DNA from: Cytophagia bacterium
Lineage (GTDB): Bacteria; Bacteroidota; Bacteroidia; UBA7662
Direction of reading: 5' to 3'
Length of the DNA: 34,950 bases
NCBI GenBank assembly: GCA_009926405.1
Contig: RFOZ01000004.1
Coordinates: 1 to 34,950 of the forward strand
Below are positions 9,100-18,443 of the stretch, piece by piece (position 1 is the first letter of the stretch; the number at the start of each line of letters is the position of its first letter). The translations under genes were made by a program, and so were the position numbers. The notes beneath the pieces were generated by a model. It did no database searches. It saw only the letters and a list, made by a program, of their open reading frames with translations, and had not been told where the DNA came from.

Positions 9100-10959
9100 T
9101 TAGGATACAATGATTTTGAAACAACGGACCTTGCCGTCCTGCGTTCGCACTTCAAGGAAGTACAGACCCGCCGAGGGAATCCCCGTGGGACGAAAGGCCC
9201 AAGCGCGGAGACCCTCCGAAGGTTCCTCCCAAGGATCAAGGGATTCTATCTGACCACCCATCCTTCGCCCGTTTAAGTCGTACAAACTCATCTGCTGAGG
9301 AGGAGATAAACCTTTGTAAATCAAAGGTTCCTGGTTTGGATTCCATGGATTGGGATAACAAATTTTTGAAAGCGGAGGTTCTGTTGATGCGATCGATGCA
9401 GGGTATCGAAATGGGCCTCCCAGAACCGGTCGTATCATCCATGAACCCGCGATTGAGGACTCTTCCCAGATGCCTTGGGTATTATACCAGCGGTTGTAAC
9501 GGACAAGGGTATCGTTGCGGTCCAATCCGATGTTAAGAAGACCGGATGTTTCTTGTTGCCAACCTACATAAAACGAATCGGCAACCGGCAAGGGTGGATC
9601 AATTCCAAAAAACACAAAATGCCCCAGGCTATCGCCGTAAACCGGACGGTAAGGAATGCTTGAACGGTAGAGTTCCTGGGAACCACGCCCTCTTTCTTGG
9701 ACTTGGGACCAGACTTTGAGAACAAAGAGTTCGTTGGCTGCGTTGGCAGCTGCTTGGGTGAAGTACATCCAAACCCCTCGAAGCGAATCGGGTTGGGCAA
9801 GCCAAAATTTATAGGCGACCGAACCCGCCACCACGTTGATACCGTACCCCGTTTCGGCTGTACCATCGTCGTAGGCCAGGTAATTCCAACAACGAATGGA
9901 TTCGCGCATGGTATCGTTGGCTGGATTAACATCGCCTGGGGCCTGAGCCAAGTATTCCAAAACCAAATCCAAACTATCCCCCATCGCGTTGGGAACATCA
10001 AAACGGGGATAAACCATGCCGAAATTTTGGGCCGTTCCAAGGTTGGGTAGGTTGAGTACCGGACTGTTAAACCAAGGGGAACTCCGTCCGTTTTGCAAAA
10101 CCTTGTATTGATGGGATACCGATGTCGCAACGCCGTTGTTGGTTAAATCGTAACCATGCAGAGGGTTTAGAAATCGCAGCGTATCCCCCATCAATTGGTT
10201 GAGCGGCATGCTACGGTACGGCCGGAGGTACAGGGCATTGGTATGCACGGGTGAGACATCATTGCGCAAAGAGTCCCCTGCATTCCGGCCGCTGCCAAAG
10301 CGCACATAGTCCATATGCCAAACATCCACCAAACCCGTCAAAGAACCGTGGGTGGACCACCGCATAACAAACCCATCGTAAAGAAAACCGGTATCCCTAA
10401 CCGGGATCATGACCGTTTTAAAGGGCTGAATCGAACTTCCCAAGGCGTACCAAACCCTTTGCCAAACCCCGGTGCGCGTCCTGAATTCCAACAAAAACGA
10501 ATCCACCGGTTCGGGGGCCTCACACCACCCCGCTGGTTGATACGAAAAACTGAGGTACAAGGAATCTTGGACCAGGTACGAACCCAATCGTAAGGGAAGG
10601 GATTGCAGACGATCGGCGCGGCCTACTGCCAACAAGGAGGAGCCATCGTAGGGGTAACCGGCCGAGTCCAACCCGTCAAAGGTCACAAAACCCTGCGATG
10701 GGGGTCGCACGGCCATATCGTTGTTGCGGTAAACGGATGAATATTGCCAAAGCGCCACCCTGGGTCTGGCCCCGGTGTAGGAGAAATCATCCTCAAATGG
10801 CAAATCAAGGGTGTCCTGGAGTCTAAAAGCTCCATAGTTTGGAGCCACCCAGGCCCTTGGGTTTCTCGTCGGCGGCATCGTGACCTCCTGACCCCTGGCA
10901 CCCAGGAAACAAAACAGGCCGGCAATCCATACCGGTAGAAAAATTAGTCGGCTAGCCAT
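9100..10959 (-). CDS. Secreted protein with T9SS type A sorting domain
   Basis: Signal peptide (MASRLIFLPVWIAGLFCFLGARGQ). C-terminal 'CYPNPWNPN...MSLYDLNGRRM...LYFLEVRTQDGKVRCFKIIVS' is a type A CTD. Confidence 0.85.
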   Translation of the reverse strand: MASRLIFLPVWIAGLFCFLGARGQEVTMPPTRNPRAWVAPNYGAFRLQDTLDLPFEDDFSYTGARPRVALWQYSSVYRNNDMAVRPPSQGFVTFDGLDSAGYPYDGSSLLAVGRADRLQSLPLRLGSYLVQDSLYLSFSYQPAGWCEAPEPVDSFLLEFRTRTGVWQRVWYALGSSIQPFKTVMIPVRDTGFLYDGFVMRWSTHGSLTGLVDVWHMDYVRFGSGRNAGDSLRNDVSPVHTNALYLRPYRSMPLNQLMGDTLRFLNPLHGYDLTNNGVATSVSHQYKVLQNGRSSPWFNSPVLNLPNLGTAQNFGMVYPRFDVPNAMGDSLDLVLEYLAQAPGDVNPANDTMRESIRCWNYLAYDDGTAETGYGINVVAGSVAYKFWLAQPDSLRGVWMYFTQAAANAANELFVLKVWSQVQERGRGSQELYRSSIPYRPVYGDSLGHFVFFGIDPPLPVADSFYVGWQQETSGLLNIGLDRNDTLVRYNRWYNTQGIWEESSIAGSWMIRPVLGGPFRYPASIASTEPPLSKICYPNPWNPNQEPLIYKGLSPPQQMSLYDLNGRRMGGQIESLDPWEEPSEGLRAWAFRPTGIPSAGLYFLEVRTQDGKVRCFKIIVS

Positions 10960-11687
10960 AGGTCCACAAAATCCAACGCACGAACCTGCGATCCATTGCC
11001 TCCTGCCATCGGACGCTGGCGAACGATGAGGGCCTGACTACTATCCCCCACCGTTCCCAAGTAATGCACGGAACCCAGAGACAACGAGGATTCGGCCAGG
11101 AAAATCCTGGCTTCGTCCAAGGTTAACCCCGTCAAATTGGGGACCTCCACCAGCGAATCCGAATTGTTAAACCCAACCAACAAATCAATAACACTTCCTT
11201 TGGGCAGCATTTGGCCTGTGCGTACTTCCCTGCCTTTGTGTTGACCTCCAAGCACGACCTGGTGAGCCAGGTCAGGCTTCATAATTAACTGCCCAACCAC
11301 AAAACCCTTGTTGGTCAAATCCATGGTGGCTTTGCGCAAGGACAAGTCGGTCAAGTCAGGTACGGGCATGGACGGTAAATCCGAGAGGTTCAAGGTCAAA
11401 TAAACCGTGCGACCGCTCTTGACTTGGAAACCAGAGTCGGGGTCACTCAGGACCACCGCCGAAGGATCCAGGCCTTCGGCATAAACAGAATCCACAACCA
11501 TGAACCGAAGACCCCGGTCTTCTAATTCCCTTTGGGCATCTTCGAGGGATAACCCGCGCAATGCCGGAACAGAAATCGCATCTCCATGCGATGTATACCA
11601 ACCCAAGGTACCCCAAACAACCAGGGCCAAGAGGGCATTAAAGCCAAGGAAAATCACCAAAAACCGACGAAAAGGATGCTGAGTCAT
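10944..11687 (-). CDS. Membrane-anchored PASTA-domain protein (no kinase domain)
   Basis: N-terminal TM (FLVIFLGFNALLALVVWGTLGWY) then three PASTA-like repeats: VPALRGLSLEDAQRELEDRGL; VPDLTDLSLRKATMDLTNKGF; VPNLTGLTLDEARIFLAESSL. Confidence 0.9.
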   Translation of the reverse strand: MTQHPFRRFLVIFLGFNALLALVVWGTLGWYTSHGDAISVPALRGLSLEDAQRELEDRGLRFMVVDSVYAEGLDPSAVVLSDPDSGFQVKSGRTVYLTLNLSDLPSMPVPDLTDLSLRKATMDLTNKGFVVGQLIMKPDLAHQVVLGGQHKGREVRTGQMLPKGSVIDLLVGFNNSDSLVEVPNLTGLTLDEARIFLAESSLSLGSVHYLGTVGDSSQALIVRQRPMAGGNGSQVRALDFVDLWLAD

Positions 11688-14380
11688 GGCTTGGTTCCGG
11701 AGTTAAAAAGGTTGGCTCTTTGAAGGCCCCTTTCAATGAGTTGAGCAATGAATTGGTGAGGTGTGTACTGAGCCAGGGCAGCTTGGTGATAAATACAAGT
11801 GGCAGGGGTCATCCCCGGCAACGAATTAATTTCTATGATGTGAACCACCGGCGGGCCCATCGCTGGAATGCTTACAAAGGCGTCAATGCGGCAATAACCC
11901 TCCACCCCTGTCCATTCTGCGGCATGACGGAGTTCTTCCTGAACCCGTTCCATGATTTCGGCTTGGCGTCCCGAATCGCTCGAAAAGCGTGCCGGGGTGA
12001 TATTGGTTCCCTGTCCCGCCAAGAATTTTTCTTCAAGGCTCAAGATGCCCGATCCGGCTATGCTTTCGGAGGGCTCAAAAACCTCAAATTCACGTTGACC
12101 ATTGGGCAAGGAGCGAATCATCATAGCCCCGGTGATTTCAAGGAAATGATCACCATCCCGTGCCTGTATAAATTGTTCCAACAAAAAACGATGGGCCACT
12201 CCGAACAGTTCAGGATCATGGATACCCAAGCGATCAGCCGATTCTTTGGGCCACGTTCCTTCTTCGCGAAAACAAAGCTGGGCATAGGCTTCCAAGTCAA
12301 GGATGTTCTCCAGACGACATACCCCGGTTGAACAACCATCATCCACCGGTTTTGCGACGAGGGGCCAAGAACCTAAGCCCTGAACCCACGGACTTTTGGC
12401 CTCCGAAAACCAAAACGCTTTGTCCACCAACCATTGCTCTGCGACCGACATTCCATGAGCGGATAATAACCGACCTGTGGCGTATTTGTCAATGGTCAAG
12501 GCACTGCTCGCCGGCCCGGAACCGTTGTAGGGTATCCCCAATTCCTCGAGACGCTTTTGGATCGTTCCATCTTCCCCGGGTCGTCCGTGCAACGCAATAA
12601 AAACAAAATCGACCAGCTGGGGTAACCTTTCCCACGATACCGCGACGGCTTTTTCCAAAGAATGAGGGGCATAAACAGAAAGCACCTCCTCAAAATCCTT
12701 GCGGATTCTGTGAAGGATGGGGGGTCTCTCCTTGCCTTCCAAACCACGCACAATGTCATCGGCATGGTCTTTGAGATGCAAGTGCATGGGCAATTGATGA
12801 AGATTCCACTGAGAATCCGAACCACTTAGAAACAAACTAACCGGTTCCATTCCTTCCATGGAACTTAGTTTTTCGAAGATGTTTCGGCCTGATTCCACGG
12901 AGATATGACGTTCAGAGGAATAGCCACCCATCAATACACCGACTCGTAGTCGCTTTTGGGAATTTTCACGACGGATCTTACCAAAATGATCCAACCTTTG
13001 GGCTAACAAACGAGCTGCCGATAAGCCCGGTTGGGCCTTTATCCGCGCATCCAACGAAATGCGAATCAGATAAGTCAAAAAGGCAGAAGGACTCAGACCC
13101 AATTCAGCGGCTTGTTGAAAGAAAAAAGAAGAGGGCATCATGCCCGATGTGGTGTTGGGATCGTTGAGGACGATTCGTCCGTTGTTGCAATAAAACCCGT
13201 CGATACGGGCATAGACCTCCAAATCAAAAGATACAAAGAGCCGAACGCATTCTTTGCGTAGTTCTTCAATGGCTTCCTCGGGCAAATCAATCGGTGTTTT
13301 TTTGCGGGCAAAACCCGGTAAATATTTCGACCGATAATCGTAGAATTTTGCTGTGGGGACAATTTCAGTGGGTGGCAAAGCGGCCGCCGAACCGTCTGGT
13401 TTTTGGAGTACAATGCACGAAAACTCCTTGCCGATCAAAATTTCTTCGATGAGCACTTCGGTTTCGGCATCTTGTGCTTCCAGATAACACAAGGTTCCCG
13501 AAGGCTGGGCTTGTAGCCAAGCCATCCACTCGTTGGGGCTTTCCCAAAAAAGTTGATGCTCCAAGTCCCTGGCTGGAAATCCGGGGCCGCTTCGAAAATC
13601 AGCCAAGGTTTCCAAGGCGGATGGTCCACGACGTAGCCAGGCATCCCGCTCCAACCGAACACAAAAAAAGGCGCGATCCAAGGCTTCTTCCAGGGAGTCT
13701 TTGTTAACTGTTTCCAGGACGGATAAACCAACACTGCTCCCTTGGTTGGCGGATTTGACAACGCATCCGGATGGAAAGTCCTTGGCAATCGTGGTCAACA
13801 ATGCCTGACGATCTGTGGAATTGGCATAGACCCAAGCGCTCCGGTCCACTTTGGCAAAGCGAGGCACCTGCCAACCCGCGGCCTGCATTTGTTCCCGCTG
13901 CTTGACCTTGTTCATACCCCATGCGCCGGCAACGGGACCACAACCTGAATAGGGCAATCCCAAAAAATCCAGCATGGATTGCACGCGGCCATCTTCCCCG
14001 TTCCGACCATGCAGAGCCAGGAAAGCAAAATCGATGCGTTCAGGGAGTTTTTCCCATGCCAAGGGCTCTCCAATCGCTTTTAGCCAACCTTCGGCTTGGT
14101 CTGCGTTGTAAGGGATTTGTTCGGCGTAGGGCAACCAAACCAGTGAACCGGTGGGATTTTGTTGAGCTGGGTAAAAATCGCGCAGACTGCCTTTGTACAA
14201 ATACGACCAATCCAGCAAAACCAATTTCCCAAAAGAATCCACCAAAAAGGGGGAAACCTCAAAAATGGATTTATCGAGAGTATCGTAGACCGTGCGCCCT
14301 CCGGCAAAAGAAACTTCGCGCTCGCGGGAATTACCACCGAGCAAGACGCCTATTCGAATTTTTGGATGGGTTGGCTTCAA
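11684..14380 (-). CDS. Tandem fusion of two D-alanine--D-alanine ligase-type ATP-grasp modules
   Basis: Module 1: KIRIGVLLGGNSREREVSFAGG...ALHGRNGEDG...VVKSANQGSSVG...LNDPNTTSGMM. Module 2: RVGVLMGGYSSERHISVESG...ALHGRPGEDG...AKPVDDGCSTGV...IIEINSLPGMTPAT. Proposed TTG start at 14380 gives a 4-bp TTGA overlap with the upstream ferredoxin stop; the ORF-track start at 14524 lies inside the ferredoxin gene. Confidence 0.88.
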   Translation of the reverse strand: MKPTHPKIRIGVLLGGNSREREVSFAGGRTVYDTLDKSIFEVSPFLVDSFGKLVLLDWSYLYKGSLRDFYPAQQNPTGSLVWLPYAEQIPYNADQAEGWLKAIGEPLAWEKLPERIDFAFLALHGRNGEDGRVQSMLDFLGLPYSGCGPVAGAWGMNKVKQREQMQAAGWQVPRFAKVDRSAWVYANSTDRQALLTTIAKDFPSGCVVKSANQGSSVGLSVLETVNKDSLEEALDRAFFCVRLERDAWLRRGPSALETLADFRSGPGFPARDLEHQLFWESPNEWMAWLQAQPSGTLCYLEAQDAETEVLIEEILIGKEFSCIVLQKPDGSAAALPPTEIVPTAKFYDYRSKYLPGFARKKTPIDLPEEAIEELRKECVRLFVSFDLEVYARIDGFYCNNGRIVLNDPNTTSGMMPSSFFFQQAAELGLSPSAFLTYLIRISLDARIKAQPGLSAARLLAQRLDHFGKIRRENSQKRLRVGVLMGGYSSERHISVESGRNIFEKLSSMEGMEPVSLFLSGSDSQWNLHQLPMHLHLKDHADDIVRGLEGKERPPILHRIRKDFEEVLSVYAPHSLEKAVAVSWERLPQLVDFVFIALHGRPGEDGTIQKRLEELGIPYNGSGPASSALTIDKYATGRLLSAHGMSVAEQWLVDKAFWFSEAKSPWVQGLGSWPLVAKPVDDGCSTGVCRLENILDLEAYAQLCFREEGTWPKESADRLGIHDPELFGVAHRFLLEQFIQARDGDHFLEITGAMMIRSLPNGQREFEVFEPSESIAGSGILSLEEKFLAGQGTNITPARFSSDSGRQAEIMERVQEELRHAAEWTGVEGYCRIDAFVSIPAMGPPVVHIIEINSLPGMTPATCIYHQAALAQYTPHQFIAQLIERGLQRANLFNSGTKP

Positions 14381-14736
14381 GGTTGGGCCTGGTCGTGGAG
14401 GTATTGTTTGCGATTCAAGAGGGTTTCGGTTGATTCGCGGCGATCCGGGTCCGGTACACAGCAATCCACCGGACAGACCGCCGCGCATTGCGGCTCTTCG
14501 TGAAAGCCCTCGCATTCGGTGCACTTGTCCGGTACGATAAAATAAATATCGTCCGAGACCGGTGTTTGCTCATCGTTGGCATGGGTGGTGCTGCCGTCGG
14601 GTCGTAGGACCAATCCACGGAGGGCGGTCCCCTGAGCATAGTTCCAGGAAACACCGCCTTCGTAAATCGCATTGTTGGGGCATTCGGGTTCGCAGGCCCC
14701 GCAATTAATGCACTGGTCGGTGATGATAATGGCCAT
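14377..14736 (-). CDS. 4Fe-4S dicluster ferredoxin
   Basis: MAIIITDQCINCGACEPECPNNAI and VPDKCTECEGFHEEPQCAAVCPVDCC: two 4Fe-4S-type cysteine clusters. Confidence 0.93.
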   Translation of the reverse strand: MAIIITDQCINCGACEPECPNNAIYEGGVSWNYAQGTALRGLVLRPDGSTTHANDEQTPVSDDIYFIVPDKCTECEGFHEEPQCAAVCPVDCCVPDPDRRESTETLLNRKQYLHDQAQP

Positions 14737-14754
14737 GGATTCCTATTTTCTTTG

Positions 14755-14762
14755 CAAATTTA
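14755..14762 (-). promoter_or_regulatory. Candidate Bacteroidota -7 element (TAAATTTG on minus strand) for the ferredoxin-ddl-PASTA operon
   Basis: Exact TAnnTTTG match 18 bp upstream of the ferredoxin ATG (14736). Confidence 0.45.
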
Positions 14763-14771
14763 AGCTTTATC

Positions 14772-15887
14772 ATGCCCTCCCCCTCCTCATCTTTTGGCCA
14801 AGTTCGGGAACCTTTGTTAGCCTGGGCTGCCTGGCTAAGACAAAGCCCTCATCAATCGTCCTGGCAGGCTTTTACGGCCCAAACAGCGGCCCTTAACCCT
14901 TGGTTTGAGGAACCCATGGTCCGGCATGCGGTGGAGGCCTGGTCCGAGGCCCTGTCCCCAACCGACGTCGAGGCTTGGCTGACCAAGGCGGAAGACCAGG
15001 CTTGTGCATCCAGAACCTCTTTGGATATTGGCCTGGTCCTACCGGGAAACCTGCCCCTGGTAGGCTTGCACGATGTGTTATGCGTTCTTGTTGCCGGACA
15101 CCGGGCCCAAGTCAAACTTTCGTCAGACGATGCCGGACTGACCCTTTGGGCCTTGGAGGGGTTGTTCAAGGCATGGCCCCCTTATAAATCCGCGGTTCGG
15201 GTGGTGGACAGGGTGGTTCGCCCGGATGCGGTGATTGCCACCGGTTCAGCATCCACCCTGCCTTATTTTGAACAATACTTTGGCCACCTCCCCCGCCTGC
15301 TTCGAGGGCATCGAAATTCAACGGCCATTGTTTGGGGGGACGAAGATGTTACAGACTGGCACGGGTTGGCTTCGGATGTATTCTTGTATTACGGGAAAGG
15401 ATGCAGGAATGTAAGCCGCATCCTCCTTCCCGAAGGATACGATCCCATCCGCTTGTTGGATGGCTTGGGCCAATGGGAATGGCAAGGCCAAAACCATCGG
15501 TACCGCAACAACCTGGATTACCAAATGGCTTTGCAAATCATTGACAGACAGCCGTATTTGCAAAACGGATCCCTGGTCCTTCGCCAAAACCCGGACCCCC
15601 AGTCTCCTTTGGGTGTCCTGCATTGGGATGTCTTCAAAAATTCCTCCGAACTGATGTCGCTGATTCAGCCTTGGCTGCATCAGACCCAGTGTTTTGTTGG
15701 CAAGAACCTCCCCGAACGATTGGATCCTGACGGCGAAATTCAACGTTGGATGGGGCCTGAAAATTGGACGGTTTTTCGGAAGCAATGGACCGGGCTTGGT
15801 CAAACCCAAAAGCCAGGTCTGTTTGATTATGCGGATGGAATAGATACGATGGAATTCCTGCTAAAGCTACAAAATTCAGGTGTTTAG
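14772..15887 (+). CDS. Acyl-CoA reductase (LuxC-like)
   Basis: LGLVLPGNLPLVGLHDVLCVLVAGHRAQVKLSSDD-type region plus FLYYGKGCRNVSRILLPEGYD (LuxC active-site Cys motif). Confidence 0.85.
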   Translation: MPSPSSSFGQVREPLLAWAAWLRQSPHQSSWQAFTAQTAALNPWFEEPMVRHAVEAWSEALSPTDVEAWLTKAEDQACASRTSLDIGLVLPGNLPLVGLHDVLCVLVAGHRAQVKLSSDDAGLTLWALEGLFKAWPPYKSAVRVVDRVVRPDAVIATGSASTLPYFEQYFGHLPRLLRGHRNSTAIVWGDEDVTDWHGLASDVFLYYGKGCRNVSRILLPEGYDPIRLLDGLGQWEWQGQNHRYRNNLDYQMALQIIDRQPYLQNGSLVLRQNPDPQSPLGVLHWDVFKNSSELMSLIQPWLHQTQCFVGKNLPERLDPDGEIQRWMGPENWTVFRKQWTGLGQTQKPGLFDYADGIDTMEFLLKLQNSGV

Positions 15888-15888
15888 A

Positions 15889-15911
15889 CCTGGGCCCAAA
15901 AATGGCCTAGG
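15889..15911. terminator. Candidate bidirectional hairpin between convergent genes
   Basis: CCTGGGCC-CAAAAAT-GGCCTAGG: 8-bp stem with one G.U pair and a 7-nt loop, in the 19-bp convergent gap; its 3' arm extends over the stop codon of the minus-strand gene. No strong U-tract. Confidence 0.45.
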
Positions 15912-17058
15912 CTTCGTGCCAAATTTTGCGGAGGATTTCCACGACACGGTCCATCTCTTCGGCGGTGTTTCGTGAGCCAAGCGAAAATCGAACCGTCGTA
16001 CGATCGGCGGGTACGCCCAATGCTTCCATTACATGGGAACGGGTTTGGGCACCGGAACTGCAAGCACTCCCACCGGATGCACAGACCCCTTCGATATCCA
16101 GGTTGAACAATAACATTTCGCCTTTGGGATGCGGTGGAAACGAAAGACTCAAAATATGGGGTAAACGCGGTCCCTTCCCATCACCATTGAATTCCAGTCC
16201 CGGAATAACCCCTTCAAGGCCTTGACGAAGGCGATCTCGTAGATTCGCCAATCGTTGACGCCGTTCATCCATGGTTTGGATCGCTTTTTCGAGAGCTCGG
16301 GCCATCCCGACAATGCCGGCCAAATTCTCGGTTCCACCTCGCATGTTGCGCTCTTGGGAACCCCCTTGAATCAAGGGACCCCAGGAATGACCCCCACGCA
16401 AATAAATGAACCCGACTCCTTTGGGTCCGTAGAATTTGTGGGCCGATCCACTTACAGAGTGAATTCCCAATTCCTGTAAATTCAAAGGCACGTGGCCCAC
16501 GGTTTGAACCGTGTCCGAATGAAAAAAGGCCTGATACTTATTGCAGAGACCGGCTACCACTTCCAAATCCAGTAAATTGCCCAATTCATTGTTGGCATGC
16601 ATCAAGGTGACCAAGGTCCGGTTGGACGTGCCAAGGTCCTGGGCCAAGAGCATTTCCAGGTTCTTCAAGTCCAAGACACCCTGTTCATTATGCTTTACCC
16701 AATCAACGCGGATACCCCTTAATTGGGCTAAATTTTCCAGGGTATGCGTGATGGCATGATGCTCCAATTTGGATGATATAATGCGTTGAACATCACCTTG
16801 TTCAACGAGATATCGGCAAATCATGTTATCCGATTCGGTCCCCCCGGAGGTAAAAAACAATTCCGATGGGGCACAACCCAAAAGGGCGGCCATGCTCTTG
16901 CGCGCTTTCTCAATTAGAATACGGGTTTCTCGACCCAAAAAATGAATAGAGGAAGGATTCCCGTAACATTGACGCATGGTCTCTGCCATCAGATCCACCA
17001 CCTCCTCATCCATGGGCGTTGTGGCTGCGTTGTCGAGGTAAATACGCTGGGTACTCAT
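15907..17058 (-). CDS. Cysteine desulfurase (NifS/IscS family)
   Basis: IYLDNAATTPMDEEV, MHANNELGNLLDL, FHSDTVQTVGHVPL, SVSGSAHKFYGPKGVGFIYLRGG (PLP Lys), SGGSACSSGAQTRSHVMEALG. Confidence 0.93.
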   Translation of the reverse strand: MSTQRIYLDNAATTPMDEEVVDLMAETMRQCYGNPSSIHFLGRETRILIEKARKSMAALLGCAPSELFFTSGGTESDNMICRYLVEQGDVQRIISSKLEHHAITHTLENLAQLRGIRVDWVKHNEQGVLDLKNLEMLLAQDLGTSNRTLVTLMHANNELGNLLDLEVVAGLCNKYQAFFHSDTVQTVGHVPLNLQELGIHSVSGSAHKFYGPKGVGFIYLRGGHSWGPLIQGGSQERNMRGGTENLAGIVGMARALEKAIQTMDERRQRLANLRDRLRQGLEGVIPGLEFNGDGKGPRLPHILSLSFPPHPKGEMLLFNLDIEGVCASGGSACSSGAQTRSHVMEALGVPADRTTVRFSLGSRNTAEEMDRVVEILRKIWHEA

Positions 17059-17062
17059 AGGC

Positions 17063-18439
17063 TTAGGCTAGAAGAATTTGACGGGCCTTTTCGGCCAAGG
17101 CCTTGGCCTCTTCCTCACTTTTGGCTTCCGTATAAATTCGCAGGATGGGTTCAGTGTTCGACTTTCGAACATGCAGCCAGGCATGATCCAGGTCAATTTT
17201 GAGTCCATCTTCCCAATTTTGTTGACCCTCCGAAAAGGCTTCGGACAATCGCTGAAGCAGGGCTTCTGGTTTTTGGGTAGGATCAAAGGATACCTTTTCT
17301 TTGGCCATTTCGTAGGTAGGATAGGTATTTCGCAAGGTTTTGGCGGAACAAGCACGAAGGGCTAGATGGGAAAGGAACAAAGCAATGCCCACCAAGGCAT
17401 CCCGACCATAATGCAGTTCAGGGACGATGACACCGCCGTTTCCCTCACCACCAATGACAGCTTTCACTCGTCGCATGGTCCGTACCACGTTAACCTCCCC
17501 TACCGCAGAGGCATGGTATTCTTGGCCATGTCGCTCGCATACATCCCTCAAAGCCCTGCTGGAACTGAGGTTGGAGACGGCAGGACCGGGATGAATGCCC
17601 AGGATATAATCCGCGATGGCCACCAGGGTGTATTCTTCACCAAAGAGAGATCCGTCTTCGCAGACAAAGGCCAGGCGGTCCACATCCGGGTCCACCACAA
17701 TACCCAAATCAGCCGATTGATTCACAACGCCCGAACACAATTCTTCTAAATGTTCACGCAATGGTTCCGGATTGTGCGCGAAGCGACCGTTGGGTTCCGC
17801 GTTCAAAACATCGATTTTTTGGACTCCCAACCTGCGAAGCAAAGCGGGTACGGCCAAGGCACCGGTCGAATTGATTCCGTCCACCATGATTCGCCATCCC
17901 ATGCGGGCAATAGCCTCGGCATGAACCGTGGGCAAGGCCATGATTTCATCCAGATGTTCTTCCAGGGCTCGTTCATCGGTATGGTACTGGCCCAGTTCTT
18001 CCACCGATGAATAAGCTGCCACCTCCCCAGCCTGTACCCTGTTTAACAAGGCGGCTCCCTCCTCCGATCCAAGGAAACAACCTTGATGATCCAATAATTT
18101 GAGAGCGTTCCATTCACCGGGGTTGTGAGAGGCGGTGAGTACGATGCCACCGGCCGCATGAATTCGTGGAACTTTGGTTTCGAGGGTTGGGGTGGTGGTT
18201 AAACCCAGGTCCAGGACATCCAAACCGCAGGCCATCAGGGTTCCTGTAACCAAACGACTAACCATTTCACCCGATACCCGGGCATCTCTGCCCACTACGA
18301 TGCGTAATCCACGGTTATTACTCCGAATGTATTCGGCATACGCTGTGCAGAATTTGACTAAATCAACGGGGGTCAGGCCTTCTCCGGGTTGACCACCAAT
18401 GGTCCCGCGGATGCCAGAAATGGATGCTATGAGTGTCAT
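17063..18439 (-). CDS. glmM: Phosphoglucosamine mutase-like alpha-D-phosphohexomutase
   Basis: SGIRGTIGG, VGRDARVSGEM, GIVLTASHNPGEWNALKLL, VDPDVDRLAF, GGEGNGGVI, RKSNTEPILRIYTEA. ATG at 18439 chosen because the longer ORF overlaps dapF. Confidence 0.85.
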   Translation of the reverse strand: MTLIASISGIRGTIGGQPGEGLTPVDLVKFCTAYAEYIRSNNRGLRIVVGRDARVSGEMVSRLVTGTLMACGLDVLDLGLTTTPTLETKVPRIHAAGGIVLTASHNPGEWNALKLLDHQGCFLGSEEGAALLNRVQAGEVAAYSSVEELGQYHTDERALEEHLDEIMALPTVHAEAIARMGWRIMVDGINSTGALAVPALLRRLGVQKIDVLNAEPNGRFAHNPEPLREHLEELCSGVVNQSADLGIVVDPDVDRLAFVCEDGSLFGEEYTLVAIADYILGIHPGPAVSNLSSSRALRDVCERHGQEYHASAVGEVNVVRTMRRVKAVIGGEGNGGVIVPELHYGRDALVGIALFLSHLALRACSAKTLRNTYPTYEMAKEKVSFDPTQKPEALLQRLSEAFSEGQQNWEDGLKIDLDHAWLHVRKSNTEPILRIYTEAKSEEEAKALAEKARQILLA

Positions 18440-18443
18440 ATTG

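Noticed and set aside
11720-12331. 203-aa plus-strand ORF opposite the double-Ddl gene
   Set aside because: Antisense of a conserved ATP-grasp region; no recognisable motif.
13921-14433. 170-aa plus-strand ORF opposite the double-Ddl/ferredoxin junction
   Set aside because: Basic, motif-less antisense translation.
14381-14524. N-terminal extension of the double-Ddl ORF in the track (MHRMRGLSRRAAMRGG...)
   Set aside because: Lies inside the ferredoxin gene in another frame and resembles non-coding translation; TTG at 14380 overlapping the ferredoxin stop is a better start.
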